The notes below the pieces were generated by a model. That model saw only the letters and a program-made list of their open reading frames with translations. It was not told the origin of the DNA and made no database searches. This document shows positions 1 to 8,023 of a stretch of 32,330 bases of DNA, piece after piece. Each line of letters begins with the position of its first letter. Position 1 is the stretch's first letter. The position numbers and the translations under genes were made by a program. The DNA comes from Candidatus Levilactobacillus faecigallinarum (GTDB taxonomy: Bacteria; Bacillota; Bacilli; Lactobacillales; Lactobacillaceae). The stretch covers positions 1 to 32,330 of the forward strand of contig DXGJ01000027.1 of assembly GCA_019113985.1 (NCBI GenBank), in the 5' to 3' direction.

Positions 1-1548
1 CTCGATCGTCGAAGGCGGCTTACTGGTTACGTCATACAGAATACGGTTAACGTGCTTGACTTCGTTAACGATTCGCACGGAGATGTCTTGTAAGACGTCC
101 CATGGAATGTGTGCGAAGTCCGCCGTCATGCCGTCAATCGAGGTCACGGCCCGGATACCGACTGCGTAGTCGTAGGTCCGACCGTCACCCATGACGCCGA
201 CCGACTTGATGTTTGGCAGCACCGTGAAGTATTGCCAGATATCGCGGTCTAAACCGGCCTTTTTAATTTCTTCTCGTAAAATCAAATCACTGTCGCGGAC
301 AATTTCGAGTTTCTCCGGCGTAATTTCGCCCAAGACCCGAATGCCCAGACCAGGACCAGGGAACGGCTGACGCCAAACTAAGTCGCTTGGCATGCCCAGC
401 TTTTCCCCTAATTCCCGGGCTTCGTCCTTAAACAAGGAACGCAGTGGTTCAATCAGTTGGAATTGTAAGTCTTCTGGTAACCCACCAACGTTATGGTGCG
501 ACTTGATGGTCTGGGCCGTATCGGTCCCACTCTCGATCACGTCGGTGTACAACGTCCCTTGAGCCAAGAAGTCAATACCATCCAGCTTGGTGGCTTCATC
601 GTTAAAGACCTGGATGAACTCGTTACCGATGATCTTCCGTTTCTTTTCAGGTTCCGTCACACCGGCCAGCTTGCTCATGAAGCGGTCTTGCGCGTCCACC
701 TTAACGATGTTCAAGCCGAACTTACCTTCAAGACTGTCCATGACCTGCTTGGCTTCACCCTTTCGGAGTAAGCCGTGGTCAACAAAGATACTGGTCAGTT
801 GGCTGCCGATGGCCTTGTGCAAGAGCACACCGACCACGGAAGAGTCGACCCCACCGGATAAGCCCAGCAGGACCCGCTTGTCACCAACCGTCTCACGAAT
901 CTGCGCAATCTGTAAGTCGATGAAGTCATCCATCGACCAGTTGGCATCCGCTTGGCAGACATCAAAAGCGAAGTGCTTGAGGATGTCATTACCGTATTCC
1001 GTGTTCCGCACTTCCGCGTGGAACTGGATGCCGTAGAACTTCCGGTCAACGTTTTGCATCGCCGAAATCGGGCAGTTCTCACTGGTTGCGACCCGTTCGA
1101 AGCCATCGGGTACCTGGGTAACCAAGTCCCCGTGGCTCATCCACACCGTTTGTTCCTTCGGCGTGTCTTTAAAGAGCCGTGCGTCGTCACTTAAGACCTG
1201 AATGTCCGCGCGACCGTATTCACGGTTGTCGGCAGACTCGACTTTACCACCCGGCAAGTCGTAGGCCATCAGTTGCATCCCGTAACAGATTCCCAGAATC
1301 GGAATCCCGAGGTTGAAGATTTCTGGATCGACCTTCAGTGCGTCTTCATCATAAACACTGTTGGGTCCACCAGAAAAGATGATTCCCTTGGGGCCCCAAG
1401 CCTTAATTTCAGCGGCACTCATGGTGTGCGCCTTCAGCTCGGAGTAAATGCCCAAGTCACGGATCCGGCGCGTAATCAGTTGGTTGTACTGACTACCGAA
1501 ATCTAAGACGATGATTTTGTCAAATTTGGACAGATCAACGTTTGCCAA
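1..1548 (-). CDS. guaA: GMP synthase (glutamine-hydrolysing), 3' end cut by window edge
   Basis: Converts XMP to GMP in the cytosol using glutamine and ATP, the last step of de novo GMP synthesis. The N-terminal class I amidotransferase domain shows [11 protein letters not shown] with the catalytic Cys at about residue 88. The ATP pyrophosphatase loop LSGGVDSSV follows at about residues 228-236, and the last visible residues are [11 protein letters not shown], the family C-terminus, so only about two residues plus the stop lie outside the window. The start is TTG at 1548-1546 ([20 protein letters not shown]). The nearby ATG at 1553-1551 is out of frame and soon meets a stop, while AAAGGG lies about 10 bases before the TTG. 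A consensus promoter at 1585-1613 drives it separately from the GNAT gene upstream. Identity is very secure. Confidence 0.97.
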   Translation of the reverse strand, partial: MANVDLSKFDKIIVLDFGSQYNQLITRRIRDLGIYSELKAHTMSAAEIKAWGPKGIIFSGGPNSVYDEDALKVDPEIFNLGIPILGICYGMQLMAYDLPGGKVESADNREYGRADIQVLSDDARLFKDTPKEQTVWMSHGDLVTQVPDGFERVATSENCPISAMQNVDRKFYGIQFHAEVRNTEYGNDILKHFAFDVCQADANWSMDDFIDLQIAQIRETVGDKRVLLGLSGGVDSSVVGVLLHKAIGSQLTSIFVDHGLLRKGEAKQVMDSLEGKFGLNIVKVDAQDRFMSKLAGVTEPEKKRKIIGNEFIQVFNDEATKLDGIDFLAQGTLYTDVIESGTDTAQTIKSHHNVGGLPEDLQFQLIEPLRSLFKDEARELGEKLGMPSDLVWRQPFPGPGLGIRVLGEITPEKLEIVRDSDLILREEIKKAGLDRDIWQYFTVLPNIKSVGVMGDGRTYDYAVGIRAVTSIDGMTADFAHIPWDVLQDISVRIVNEVKHVNRILYDVTSKPPSTIE

Positions 1549-1584
1549 GCCATTCACCCTTTCTTTTTTGGTAACACTGGTTAT

Positions 1585-1613
1585 ATAATACCGGCTCAAG
1601 TTAGACAGGTCAA
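1585..1613 (-). promoter_or_regulatory. Sigma-A promoter of guaA
   Basis: On the minus strand TTGACC (1613-1608) is followed by a 17-base spacer and TATTAT (1590-1585), near consensus. It sits between the stop of the GNAT gene and the TTG start of guaA, giving a leader of about 30 bases, too short for a purine riboswitch. Confidence 0.8.
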
Positions 1614-1627
1614 TTAAAAATTGCCAG

Positions 1628-2206
1628 TTATTGGATTCGCAAACGCAGGTGGAGATAGGGTTGGCGGTCAAACTGCCGCCGTTGAGTCGCAACAAACCCA
1701 AACTGGGCGGCCAAGGAAGCGATTTCCGTTCCAGGTCGCACGTCCAACCCCACCACCATCGCCCCACTGGTCCGGGCACGGTGAATCACGTCTTCCATCA
1801 GCCACTCGTTGAACCACTTCTGTAAATAGGTTTTGCGCGCATACTTCGGGTTGACCGTCAACAGGTCCAGGTACCACTCGTCCGGCAATGCCCGCAGCTG
1901 GACCACCGGCAATTGCGGTGGTGTGACCTGTAAGCGTTCGAACAGCGCCGTCCAGTCATTGTCCAACTGGGCCTCCATCGCCGCCGGGAACCCGAACGCG
2001 GCCCCCACGGCCACCCCCTGATTCTCATAGACCCGGGCGTAATGGTAACTATACCGAAAGGTTGGTTCGTGATACCCCACAAAAAGCAATTGCGACAGCT
2101 GTTCCTTACTCAACCGCCGTAACTGCCGGTACTGGCGCCGTTCCAACTCGTGTAAGACCAGGATGGACACCGTGTTGCCATCCGGCGTTTCTGCATCTCG
2201 TAACAT
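1628..2206 (-). CDS. GNAT-family N-acetyltransferase
   Basis: A 192-residue cytosolic protein with GNAT-like layout: an N-terminal helical part ([19 protein letters not shown]), a central strand [12 protein letters not shown], and a late segment resembling the acyl-CoA binding helix and following strand ([28 protein letters not shown]). GNAT enzymes move an acyl group from acyl-CoA to an amine; the substrate here cannot be told. The glycine-rich Q/RxxGxG/A loop is poorly preserved ([11 protein letters not shown]), so activity is not assured. The ATG follows GGGGGGAG by four bases. It lies between coaA and guaA on the same strand, 134 bases after coaA, with no clear terminator in the gap, so it may be read from the coaA promoter. 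Confidence 0.75.
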   Translation of the reverse strand: MLRDAETPDGNTVSILVLHELERRQYRQLRRLSKEQLSQLLFVGYHEPTFRYSYHYARVYENQGVAVGAAFGFPAAMEAQLDNDWTALFERLQVTPPQLPVVQLRALPDEWYLDLLTVNPKYARKTYLQKWFNEWLMEDVIHRARTSGAMVVGLDVRPGTEIASLAAQFGFVATQRRQFDRQPYLHLRLRIQ

Positions 2207-2340
2207 GCGACTCCCCCCTTATACAGCCAAGCCAGTCCTGGAACCGGTTCGGCCACATTCACGTCACCAGTTTGCCCCCACACACGCCCGTTGACAAATA
2301 AACGGCCTTAACCGCTTCCAATTAGGTCAGCTACCCAGCC

Positions 2341-3264
2341 TTAATACTTCCGCAGGAGCAACCGGTCAATCCGGTGATGGAAAGTTTTGTGGATAATCAT
2401 GTCCGCCCGGTTGCGCGTCGGCAAGATATACTCCTCCAAGTTCTTCAGGTCGATGTCATGCCAGACCTGCTTACTCTTGCGGATGGCCTCGTCGTGGTCG
2501 CCAATCGCATAGGGGTAATAATAGTTGGTCGGGTCCTGGAAGGCCGTCTCCAGCAGAAGTTCAAACCGCTCCAGGAACCAGGATTCAATCAGCGTTGGGT
2601 CGGCATCCACGTAGATGGAAAAGTCGGTGAAGTCGCTGACGTAGATCTGTTCGTTGGTTGGCAGTTGCAGGGTATTAATCCCCTCAACGATGAGAACATC
2701 CGGGTGCACGATGTATTCGAACTGGTCCGGTACGATGTCGTAGACCTTGTGGGAGTACACCGGCGCCTTGATCAACTCCTCGCCGGACTTCACGGCATTC
2801 AAAAAGTTGATGAGTGCCGGCATGTCGTAGCTCTCCGGGAAGCCTTTACGGGCCATTAGATTCCGTTTTTTCAATTCCTCATTACTGTAGAGGAAGCCGT
2901 CAGTGGTAATCAGTTGAATTCGTTGTTTAGGTAAATAATGGTTCAGCAGGACCTCGAGTAGTCGGGCCGCGGTACTCTTCCCCACGGCGACGCTGCCCGC
3001 GATGCCGATGATGAAAGGAACCCGGTGCGGCGCCTGTTGGAGGAACGTGGCCTTATCCCGTTGGAGCTGCCGGTAACGGTCCAGCTCGATCCGCAGGAGA
3101 TGGACCATGGGAATGTAGATATCCTGAACATCTTGGAGGGAGATTCGGTCGTTAAAGGCCTTGATTTGCCGCAGACTCTCCTGGGTCAGCGGGAGCGTCG
3201 CCGCGTTGGCGAACTGCCGCCATTGGTCACGGGTAAACGCATTGTAATTGATGGGATCACGCAT
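2341..3264 (-). CDS. coaA: Type I pantothenate kinase
   Basis: Phosphorylates pantothenate with ATP, the first committed step of coenzyme A synthesis, in the cytosol. At 307 residues it has the usual length of the type I (CoaA) family. The P-loop GSVAVGKST is at residues 90-98, followed by LITTDGFLYSNEEL, YDMPALINFL, YSHKVYDIVPDQF and VLIVEGINTLQ, all family hallmarks. The ATG at 3264 follows GAGGTG. It is the first gene of the coaA-GNAT run, with a likely promoter (TATAAT at 3303-3308) just upstream. Confidence 0.96.
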   Translation of the reverse strand: MRDPINYNAFTRDQWRQFANAATLPLTQESLRQIKAFNDRISLQDVQDIYIPMVHLLRIELDRYRQLQRDKATFLQQAPHRVPFIIGIAGSVAVGKSTAARLLEVLLNHYLPKQRIQLITTDGFLYSNEELKKRNLMARKGFPESYDMPALINFLNAVKSGEELIKAPVYSHKVYDIVPDQFEYIVHPDVLIVEGINTLQLPTNEQIYVSDFTDFSIYVDADPTLIESWFLERFELLLETAFQDPTNYYYPYAIGDHDEAIRKSKQVWHDIDLKNLEEYILPTRNRADMIIHKTFHHRIDRLLLRKY

Positions 3265-3302
3265 GAAGACACCTCGAAATAATTTTGCAAAATTTACCTT
3301 TT

Positions 3303-3308
3303 ATTATA
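3303..3308 (-). promoter_or_regulatory. -10 element upstream of coaA
   Basis: TATAAT on the minus strand, about 40 bases before the coaA ATG. The -35 is poor (GTTCTT at a 17-base spacing), so the promoter may be weak or activator dependent. Confidence 0.5.
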
Positions 3309-3414
3309 ACGCATTTACAGGATAAAAGAACCGGTGGTAACAAACGGCCTGTCGGCACAACCAGAGATCGGCATGATAGTCTGGTGTCTCGTTCCACTGA
3401 CGACTTTCAGTTAG

Positions 3415-3453
3415 AAATAAAAGGGTCATGCTAACCATTCATCAGCATGACCC
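3415..3453 (-). terminator. Rho-independent terminator of helD
   Basis: GGGTCATGCT (3423-3432) and AGCATGACCC (3444-3453) pair perfectly over 10 bp with an 11-base loop. On the minus strand the stem is followed by TTTTATTT. It lies about 85 bases past the helD stop and isolates coaA. Confidence 0.85.
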
Positions 3454-3538
3454 CAAATCCTTGTTAAGTTCAATTTCTCAATCATATGACGCTTCAGTTG
3501 CCAGACGAAGCGGTGCCTCACCGCGCAATCACAGTCAG

Positions 3539-5842
3539 CTAGTCCACGGCCACCACGTCAAACTCGTTGTCGGGAACGTCACTCAGCAGTGGCGACAGTT
3601 CACCAACCGCCACCAGGCTCAAGCGGTGCATTGCCCGCGAGCAAATGGTGTAAAGCAACTGACGCTCATCGTCAGCATTGTAGCGACTTTCTGACGCCTG
3701 CCAAACGATGACCGCATCAAATTCCAGCCCTTTGGCCAGGAACGACGGTACCACGATGACGCCCGGCGCCAACCGCTGGTTTTCCGACTGGATTAGCGTG
3801 ACCTTTACGTCCTGTGCCCGTAGCTTTTCGGTCAGGTCGCGGCAATCGGCCAGGTCCTTGCCAATAATGGCGGTGGTCTCGTTGTCGCGGTCGTTACGCT
3901 TCAGCTCGTCAATCACCCGTTGGATTGCCGCCGGTTCGTCCGGTGCCACGGTCATGGTCGGCAATTCGCCTTCCCGGGCGAACGAGGTCACGGCCTCGCC
4001 ATTCTTCAAGATGTGCTTGGTGAAGTCGGTCACCTGTTGGGTCGACCGGTAGGACTGGGTCAGTTGGACCACCCGGGTCTTGTCCGGATCGAACATGGTA
4101 CTCAATTCCTGGAGCAGCGTGTGGCTGTTCTCCTTGGTAAAGATGGCCTGGTTCAGGTCCCCCAGCATGGTGAAGCGGGCCCGTGGGAAGGTGCTCTTCA
4201 GGAACGCCAGTTGAAAGGCATTGTAATCCTGGATTTCGTCCATGAAGACGTAACGCATATCCCGGTCGCCGTTCTTACCAGCAATCTTGTCGTAAAGGTA
4301 CAGGTACGGCGTGGTGTTGATCAGCTGCATCCGGTGGTCCCGCAGCTCAGCGACTGTGGTCTCCACGCTAGCGTTCCAGTCGGCCAGACTAATGCCATAC
4401 TGACTCAGGTCAATGTGGTTCGGCATCTGTCGGAGCATGTGAACGTACTGATTATTGATGCTCAGGAAGCGCGCCCGGACGATGGCCTTACGGACGGGCT
4501 CCAGCGAGTTCATGACCACCTTACGGGCCAGGAATTGGAATTCCTTGTCTGCGGAGTCAAATTCGCGGGGACTATCGCCGTAGAGCGTGTCTAGCTGTTC
4601 CTTGCTCAGGTCCTGAATCGTTTCTTCGACCCACTTACCCTTCATTTCCCCGGAAATCCGGCGATTCAGAATTCGAATCAAGGCTTCCTTGGTGGCCTGG
4701 AGCCGGTTCCCTAGATGATAGTTGCGGTTAAAGCTGTAGTAGATTTCCGCAATTTTTTCCTTAGTAATGTACGGCTTGCCCTGGAAAGCAATGTTGCGGA
4801 AGACCATCCCGCTCTGTTCCAGGTGGTCGGCGTAGTCGGTCACCGCGTTAAAGAAGGCTAAGCTCCCCTTCAACTGGGCAATCTTCTTCTCGGCCAGCGT
4901 ATTAGTCTCGGCGAACCGTTGGGCCAGGGTCTCGATGTCGATTTTCGGCAAACGCCGCCCGGCATATTGGTAATAGGTCATTTGAACCATGTTGTGCTCC
5001 CCTAGTTCGGGCAACACCTGGTCAATATAGTCGTTAAAGAGTTGGTTGGGCGAGAACAGCATCACCTGTCCGGCCGTCAGATGACCGCGGTACCGGTACA
5101 ACAGGAACGCGACCCGTTGTAAAATGGCCGCCGTCTTCCCGGAACCCGCCGCCCCCTGCACAAATAGTAGGTCGGAGTGGGTGTCCCGAATAATCTGGTT
5201 TTGTTCCTTTTGAATCGTGGTCACGATGCTCTTCATTTTGGTATCGGAGTGCTCGCTCAATGCCGACAGGAGCATCTGGTCAGTGACCGTCTGGTCGGTA
5301 TCGTAAAGCGTCACGATGGTTCCATCTTCAATCTGGAATTGGCGCTTCAGCTGGACGTCCACGGTCTGTTCACCGTCCGGCGTCTGGTAGCTGACGTTCC
5401 CCAACTCGCCGTCGTAGTAGATGCTGGAGATGGGGGCCCGCCAATCGTAGATTAAAAAGTGATCCGGCGTATCCGAGAAGGACCCCAGACCGATGTAAAT
5501 GGTCTCCGGCTTGGCGGTCGGCCCCTCCTGGAAGTCGATGCGGGCAAAGTAGGCCCGCTCTTCCAGGCGTTTCAAGGTACTCAGTTCCGTTGTGGCGTGT
5601 TGCCAACTGTTCTGCCGTTCGGCCAACATCTGTTGCTGTTGCCGCACCGACAGCGCGGTCTCCATGATGCCTTCGTAGCTATCCGTCTTAATCCGCAGGT
5701 CGTTGACAAAGTTCTTGCGAATCCCCGCCTCATCGTTTTCGGCGACGTCGATTCGCTTCTTAGCCTCTGTCTGGGCCACCTTGATCTTGGCAACGACCTC
5801 ATCCAAATGTTTTTGCTCTTGGGCCTTGATTGAATCTGCCAA
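3539..5842 (-). CDS. helD: HelD-like superfamily I helicase (RNA polymerase recycling factor)
   Basis: A 767-residue UvrD/Rep-like ATPase. In Firmicutes HelD binds RNA polymerase and helps strip it from DNA; that role is inferred by family. The N-terminal part is a charged coiled coil (residues 1-100), as in HelD. Walker A GAAGSGKTA is at residues 230-238, Walker B DEIQD (in place of DExxQ/D) at 535-539, and helicase motif IV-like QSYRS at 596-600. A late segment, PSFLAKGLEFDAVIVW, matches the C-terminal helicase core. The start is TTG at 5842: AGGAGG lies seven bases before it and no in-frame ATG is nearby. It is a single-gene unit with its own terminator, divergent from the phosphatase gene. 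UvrD/PcrA is less likely given the length and the N-terminal coil. Confidence 0.9.
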   Translation of the reverse strand: MADSIKAQEQKHLDEVVAKIKVAQTEAKKRIDVAENDEAGIRKNFVNDLRIKTDSYEGIMETALSVRQQQQMLAERQNSWQHATTELSTLKRLEERAYFARIDFQEGPTAKPETIYIGLGSFSDTPDHFLIYDWRAPISSIYYDGELGNVSYQTPDGEQTVDVQLKRQFQIEDGTIVTLYDTDQTVTDQMLLSALSEHSDTKMKSIVTTIQKEQNQIIRDTHSDLLFVQGAAGSGKTAAILQRVAFLLYRYRGHLTAGQVMLFSPNQLFNDYIDQVLPELGEHNMVQMTYYQYAGRRLPKIDIETLAQRFAETNTLAEKKIAQLKGSLAFFNAVTDYADHLEQSGMVFRNIAFQGKPYITKEKIAEIYYSFNRNYHLGNRLQATKEALIRILNRRISGEMKGKWVEETIQDLSKEQLDTLYGDSPREFDSADKEFQFLARKVVMNSLEPVRKAIVRARFLSINNQYVHMLRQMPNHIDLSQYGISLADWNASVETTVAELRDHRMQLINTTPYLYLYDKIAGKNGDRDMRYVFMDEIQDYNAFQLAFLKSTFPRARFTMLGDLNQAIFTKENSHTLLQELSTMFDPDKTRVVQLTQSYRSTQQVTDFTKHILKNGEAVTSFAREGELPTMTVAPDEPAAIQRVIDELKRNDRDNETTAIIGKDLADCRDLTEKLRAQDVKVTLIQSENQRLAPGVIVVPSFLAKGLEFDAVIVWQASESRYNADDERQLLYTICSRAMHRLSLVAVGELSPLLSDVPDNEFDVVAVD

Positions 5843-5866
5843 CGCAATTCCTCCTCGATATAACCG

Positions 5867-6040
5867 GTCTGATAACGGTCAATTCTGCGATAATTCGCCT
5901 AACAAGTTTACACTTATTCCCCTGACAAATAAAGGATTCTGCCCCATGGTTTCCCCGGCCATTTTGCGGATAAAATCCGTTTTCACAACACTTAACCTTC
6001 AACTATCTTAACAGGTTACGTCCCCACACCGTTATCAGAC
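5867..6040. repeat. 13-bp inverted repeat pair, arms 148 bases apart
   Basis: Left arm GTCTGATAACGGT (5867-5879) and right arm ACCGTTATCAGAC (6028-6040) are exact reverse complements. The left arm starts about 25 bases before the helD start codon. Possible roles are two copies of an operator in opposite orientation or the ends of a decayed small element; I saw no flanking target duplication. Confidence 0.6.
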
Positions 6041-6141
6041 GGATTGTTTTGGCTAAAACGCTTACCAACTCCCCCAATTGAAAGAAATTTCAGACGTAAC
6101 CGCTTACTCATTAGCCCATGCGGCACAAGGGTTCACGCCTG

Positions 6142-6150
6142 TGTTAGAAT
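6142..6150 (+). promoter_or_regulatory. Extended -10 promoter of the phosphatase gene
   Basis: TG (6142-6143), one base, then TAGAAT (6145-6150), about 30 bases before the start codon. No good -35 is visible, as is usual for extended -10 promoters. Confidence 0.55.
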
Positions 6151-6180
6151 GAGGACAATTACGTAAAAGGAGTGCATGAC

Positions 6181-6840
6181 ATGGCGACAATTGATCTCTA
6201 TTTGGTCCGTCACGGCCAAACCTATTTAAACAAGTACCACCGGATTCAGGGGTGGTCGGACTCACCACTGACCGACAAGGGTATCGCGGATGCCAAGCGC
6301 GCTGGCCAACGACTGGCCAACATCCCCTTCGCCGCTGCCTACGCGAGCGACACCAACCGGGCACAGACCACGGCCAAACACATCTTGGCCGCTAACACGG
6401 CGCTGACCCCGGCTGACCTGCAAGTCACACCAGCCCTGCGGGAAGAGAACTTCGGCTATTTCGAAGGCCTCGACACCGGCTTCACCTGGCACACCCTGGG
6501 CACGCCCGTGGGTCTCGATAGCTTCGACGCCATGATTCATGACCTGACGATTGAGAAGACTAAGGACATGTTCAAGGCCCAAGACCCTTGGCACGATGCG
6601 GAAGACAACGCCGAGTTCTGGGCACGGGTCCAACCCGGCCTAGACGCCATCGTGAACGCCGCGTCAGACGGCAGCAGTGTTGTTGTGGCCACCCACAGTA
6701 CCACGATTCGGAGCATCACGTCTAAGTTCTCCGACATCGACGTGTCCATCCCCGTCGACAACGGCAGTATCACCAAGTTGACCGTTACCGACGGCCACTA
6801 CAGCGTTGACTACTATAACAACACGGACGGCGCCCTCTAG
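6181..6840 (+). CDS. Histidine phosphatase family protein (phosphoglycerate-mutase-like)
   Basis: A 219-residue cytosolic enzyme of the histidine phosphatase superfamily. The signature LVRHGQT places the phospho-accepting His at residue 11, with Arg60 (SDTNRAQTT), the acid region REENFGYFEG at 87-96 and the second His at about 172 (VVATHSTTIRS). Lactobacilli carry several such paralogues and most are phosphatases of unknown substrate, so a glycolytic mutase role is not claimed. I chose ATG 6181 because AAAGGAG lies eight bases before it; the upstream in-frame ATG at 6172 has only three bases of spacing. It is a single-gene unit ending at a two-way terminator. Confidence 0.88.
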   Translation: MATIDLYLVRHGQTYLNKYHRIQGWSDSPLTDKGIADAKRAGQRLANIPFAAAYASDTNRAQTTAKHILAANTALTPADLQVTPALREENFGYFEGLDTGFTWHTLGTPVGLDSFDAMIHDLTIEKTKDMFKAQDPWHDAEDNAEFWARVQPGLDAIVNAASDGSSVVVATHSTTIRSITSKFSDIDVSIPVDNGSITKLTVTDGHYSVDYYNNTDGAL

Positions 6841-6860
6841 TCGCCGCTCACAACATACCC

Positions 6861-6899
6861 AAAAAACGGTCGCTCGGAAAAATTCCGGACGACCGTTTT
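6861..6899. terminator. Bidirectional terminator between the phosphatase gene and mleP
   Basis: AAAACGGTCG pairs with CGACCGTTTT around an inner CGGAA/TTCCG stem. The hairpin is flanked by A and T runs on both sides (six T on the minus strand), serving the two convergent genes. Confidence 0.85.
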
Positions 6900-6926
6900 C
6901 GTATGGACCACTAATTTTTTTGAAAC

Positions 6927-7898
6927 TTAAACGAATTGAATCAACGTCATCAAGATTGGCACGACCACGATAAACAGCACGGTACTGGTCGTGACCACGT
7001 TGGTGGCGTACGCCACGTCGCCATGGGCCTCGTTCGCCAGAATTGGCAGAACGGCCAGCATTGGCGTCGCGGACTGCACGATCAATGTCTGGGAGGCCAG
7101 GGTCGGCATGCTAGCACCAAAGTGCCCAGCCGCAACGATGATGCCCACCATGATGGCGGGGGCCAGGATGAACCGTCCCAGCAGTGCCACGATGGTATCC
7201 CGGTCAAAGTGAATACTCTTCAGGCCGGCATCCGCCAACACGATTCCGATATAAATCAGGGACAGTGGCGTCACCAGGTTCCCCACGTAGGTCAGCGTCG
7301 AGTCCACGAAGCTGATCTTCAGAATCGGGATGTTGAGCAATAGGAAGACCAAGGCTACCAGGAACCCGACCAGTGGCATCGGCAGAACCTTTTTCCAATC
7401 GATCTTGTTATGCCCGGTCTGCTTGGGCTTGGTTGGGTCGTCGTTTGAAATCAGGAAGACCCCAAACGCCCAGGTCGAGACCGTGTTCACGATATAGTAG
7501 ACCAGGAAGTAGGTCATGCTCTGATCGCCGAACAACGCAATGTTCAGGGGTAACCCGATGAAGATAGTGTTGGCGTTGACCATCGCGTTAACGAAGATGC
7601 CCTTTCGTCCCGGCCGGACCTTCAAGATACGCACCAACAGGAACGCAATCAGGTAGCCAATGATGACGGACAGGAACCCGTAGACCAGGTACCCCGAGAA
7701 CGACACCAGTTGGTCCCGCGATAATCGGCTCAGTACCGAAACGAAGATCGACGCCGGTAGCGCGATATTTTTAATGAACTTGGAAATGGTGCCGCCGAAT
7801 TTGTCGTCGAACCACCCTTTCCGCCGAAGAACGTAACCTAGGATCATGATCAACACGACCACCAGGACGCTTTGAATTGATTTCCACAAAACTGCCAC
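6927..7898 (-). CDS. mleP: AEC-family transporter, probable malate permease
   Basis: A 323-residue integral membrane protein with about ten hydrophobic spans in two halves split by a polar loop (residues 150-165, NDDPTKPKQTGHNKIDWKK), typical of the auxin efflux carrier family. The N-terminus VVLIMILGYVLRRKGWFDDK and the motif NIALPASIFVSVLS match that family. Its position directly behind the malolactic enzyme gene, as in other lactic acid bacteria, points to malate uptake or malate/lactate exchange. The start is GTG at 7898, with AGAGG about ten bases before it. The 125-base gap after mleS contains two hairpins, suggesting expression lower than mleS. Citrate or other dicarboxylate substrates cannot be excluded. 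Confidence 0.85.
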   Translation of the reverse strand: MAVLWKSIQSVLVVVLIMILGYVLRRKGWFDDKFGGTISKFIKNIALPASIFVSVLSRLSRDQLVSFSGYLVYGFLSVIIGYLIAFLLVRILKVRPGRKGIFVNAMVNANTIFIGLPLNIALFGDQSMTYFLVYYIVNTVSTWAFGVFLISNDDPTKPKQTGHNKIDWKKVLPMPLVGFLVALVFLLLNIPILKISFVDSTLTYVGNLVTPLSLIYIGIVLADAGLKSIHFDRDTIVALLGRFILAPAIMVGIIVAAGHFGASMPTLASQTLIVQSATPMLAVLPILANEAHGDVAYATNVVTTSTVLFIVVVPILMTLIQFV

Positions 7899-7946
7899 GA
7901 TTTATGTGCCTCTTTTCTAGTCGATTCACACTCTCTCAAATGCGTT

Positions 7947-7966
7947 CCGGTAACCAAGATTACCGG
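7947..7966 (-). other. Hairpin in the mleS-mleP gap, proximal to mleP
   Basis: CCGGTAA (7947-7953) and TTACCGG (7960-7966) form a 7-bp stem with a six-base loop. No T run follows on the minus strand, so it is more likely an mRNA processing or stability element than a terminator. Confidence 0.45.
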
Positions 7967-7991
7967 TTAAAAATCCGCTAATAATAGCAAG

Positions 7992-8011
7992 CGCCGGCAA
8001 CTGCGCCGGCG
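7992..8011 (-). other. GC-rich hairpin just after mleS
   Basis: CGCCGGC (7992-7998) and GCCGGCG (8005-8011) form a fully GC 7-bp stem with loop AACTGC, 13 bases past the mleS stop. Only scattered T follow on the minus strand, so it would be a leaky terminator or a 3' end stabiliser that lowers mleP relative to mleS. Confidence 0.55.
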
Positions 8012-8023
8012 TTAAAGACTGCT

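Larger units (their letters stand above)
5843..6180. other. Divergent intergenic region helD / phosphatase
   Basis: 338 bases with no credible gene. It holds the helD ribosome binding site, an inverted 13-base pair (5867-5879 and 6028-6040), a short hairpin CGGAT-AAA-ATCCG (5967-5979), and the extended -10 of the phosphatase gene at 6142-6150. A TTGACC lies near the helD start (5878-5883), but only 14 bases separate it from TATATC, so the helD promoter is not fixed. Confidence 0.6.

Noticed and set aside
3920..4594. 224-codon plus-strand frame
   Set aside because: It lies wholly opposite helD, has no binding site and no family features; it is a shadow frame of a GC-rich gene.
5867..6040. Miniature transposable element
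   Set aside because: The 13-bp inverted ends fit, but there is no target duplication and the left end overlaps the helD leader, so I report only the repeat pair.
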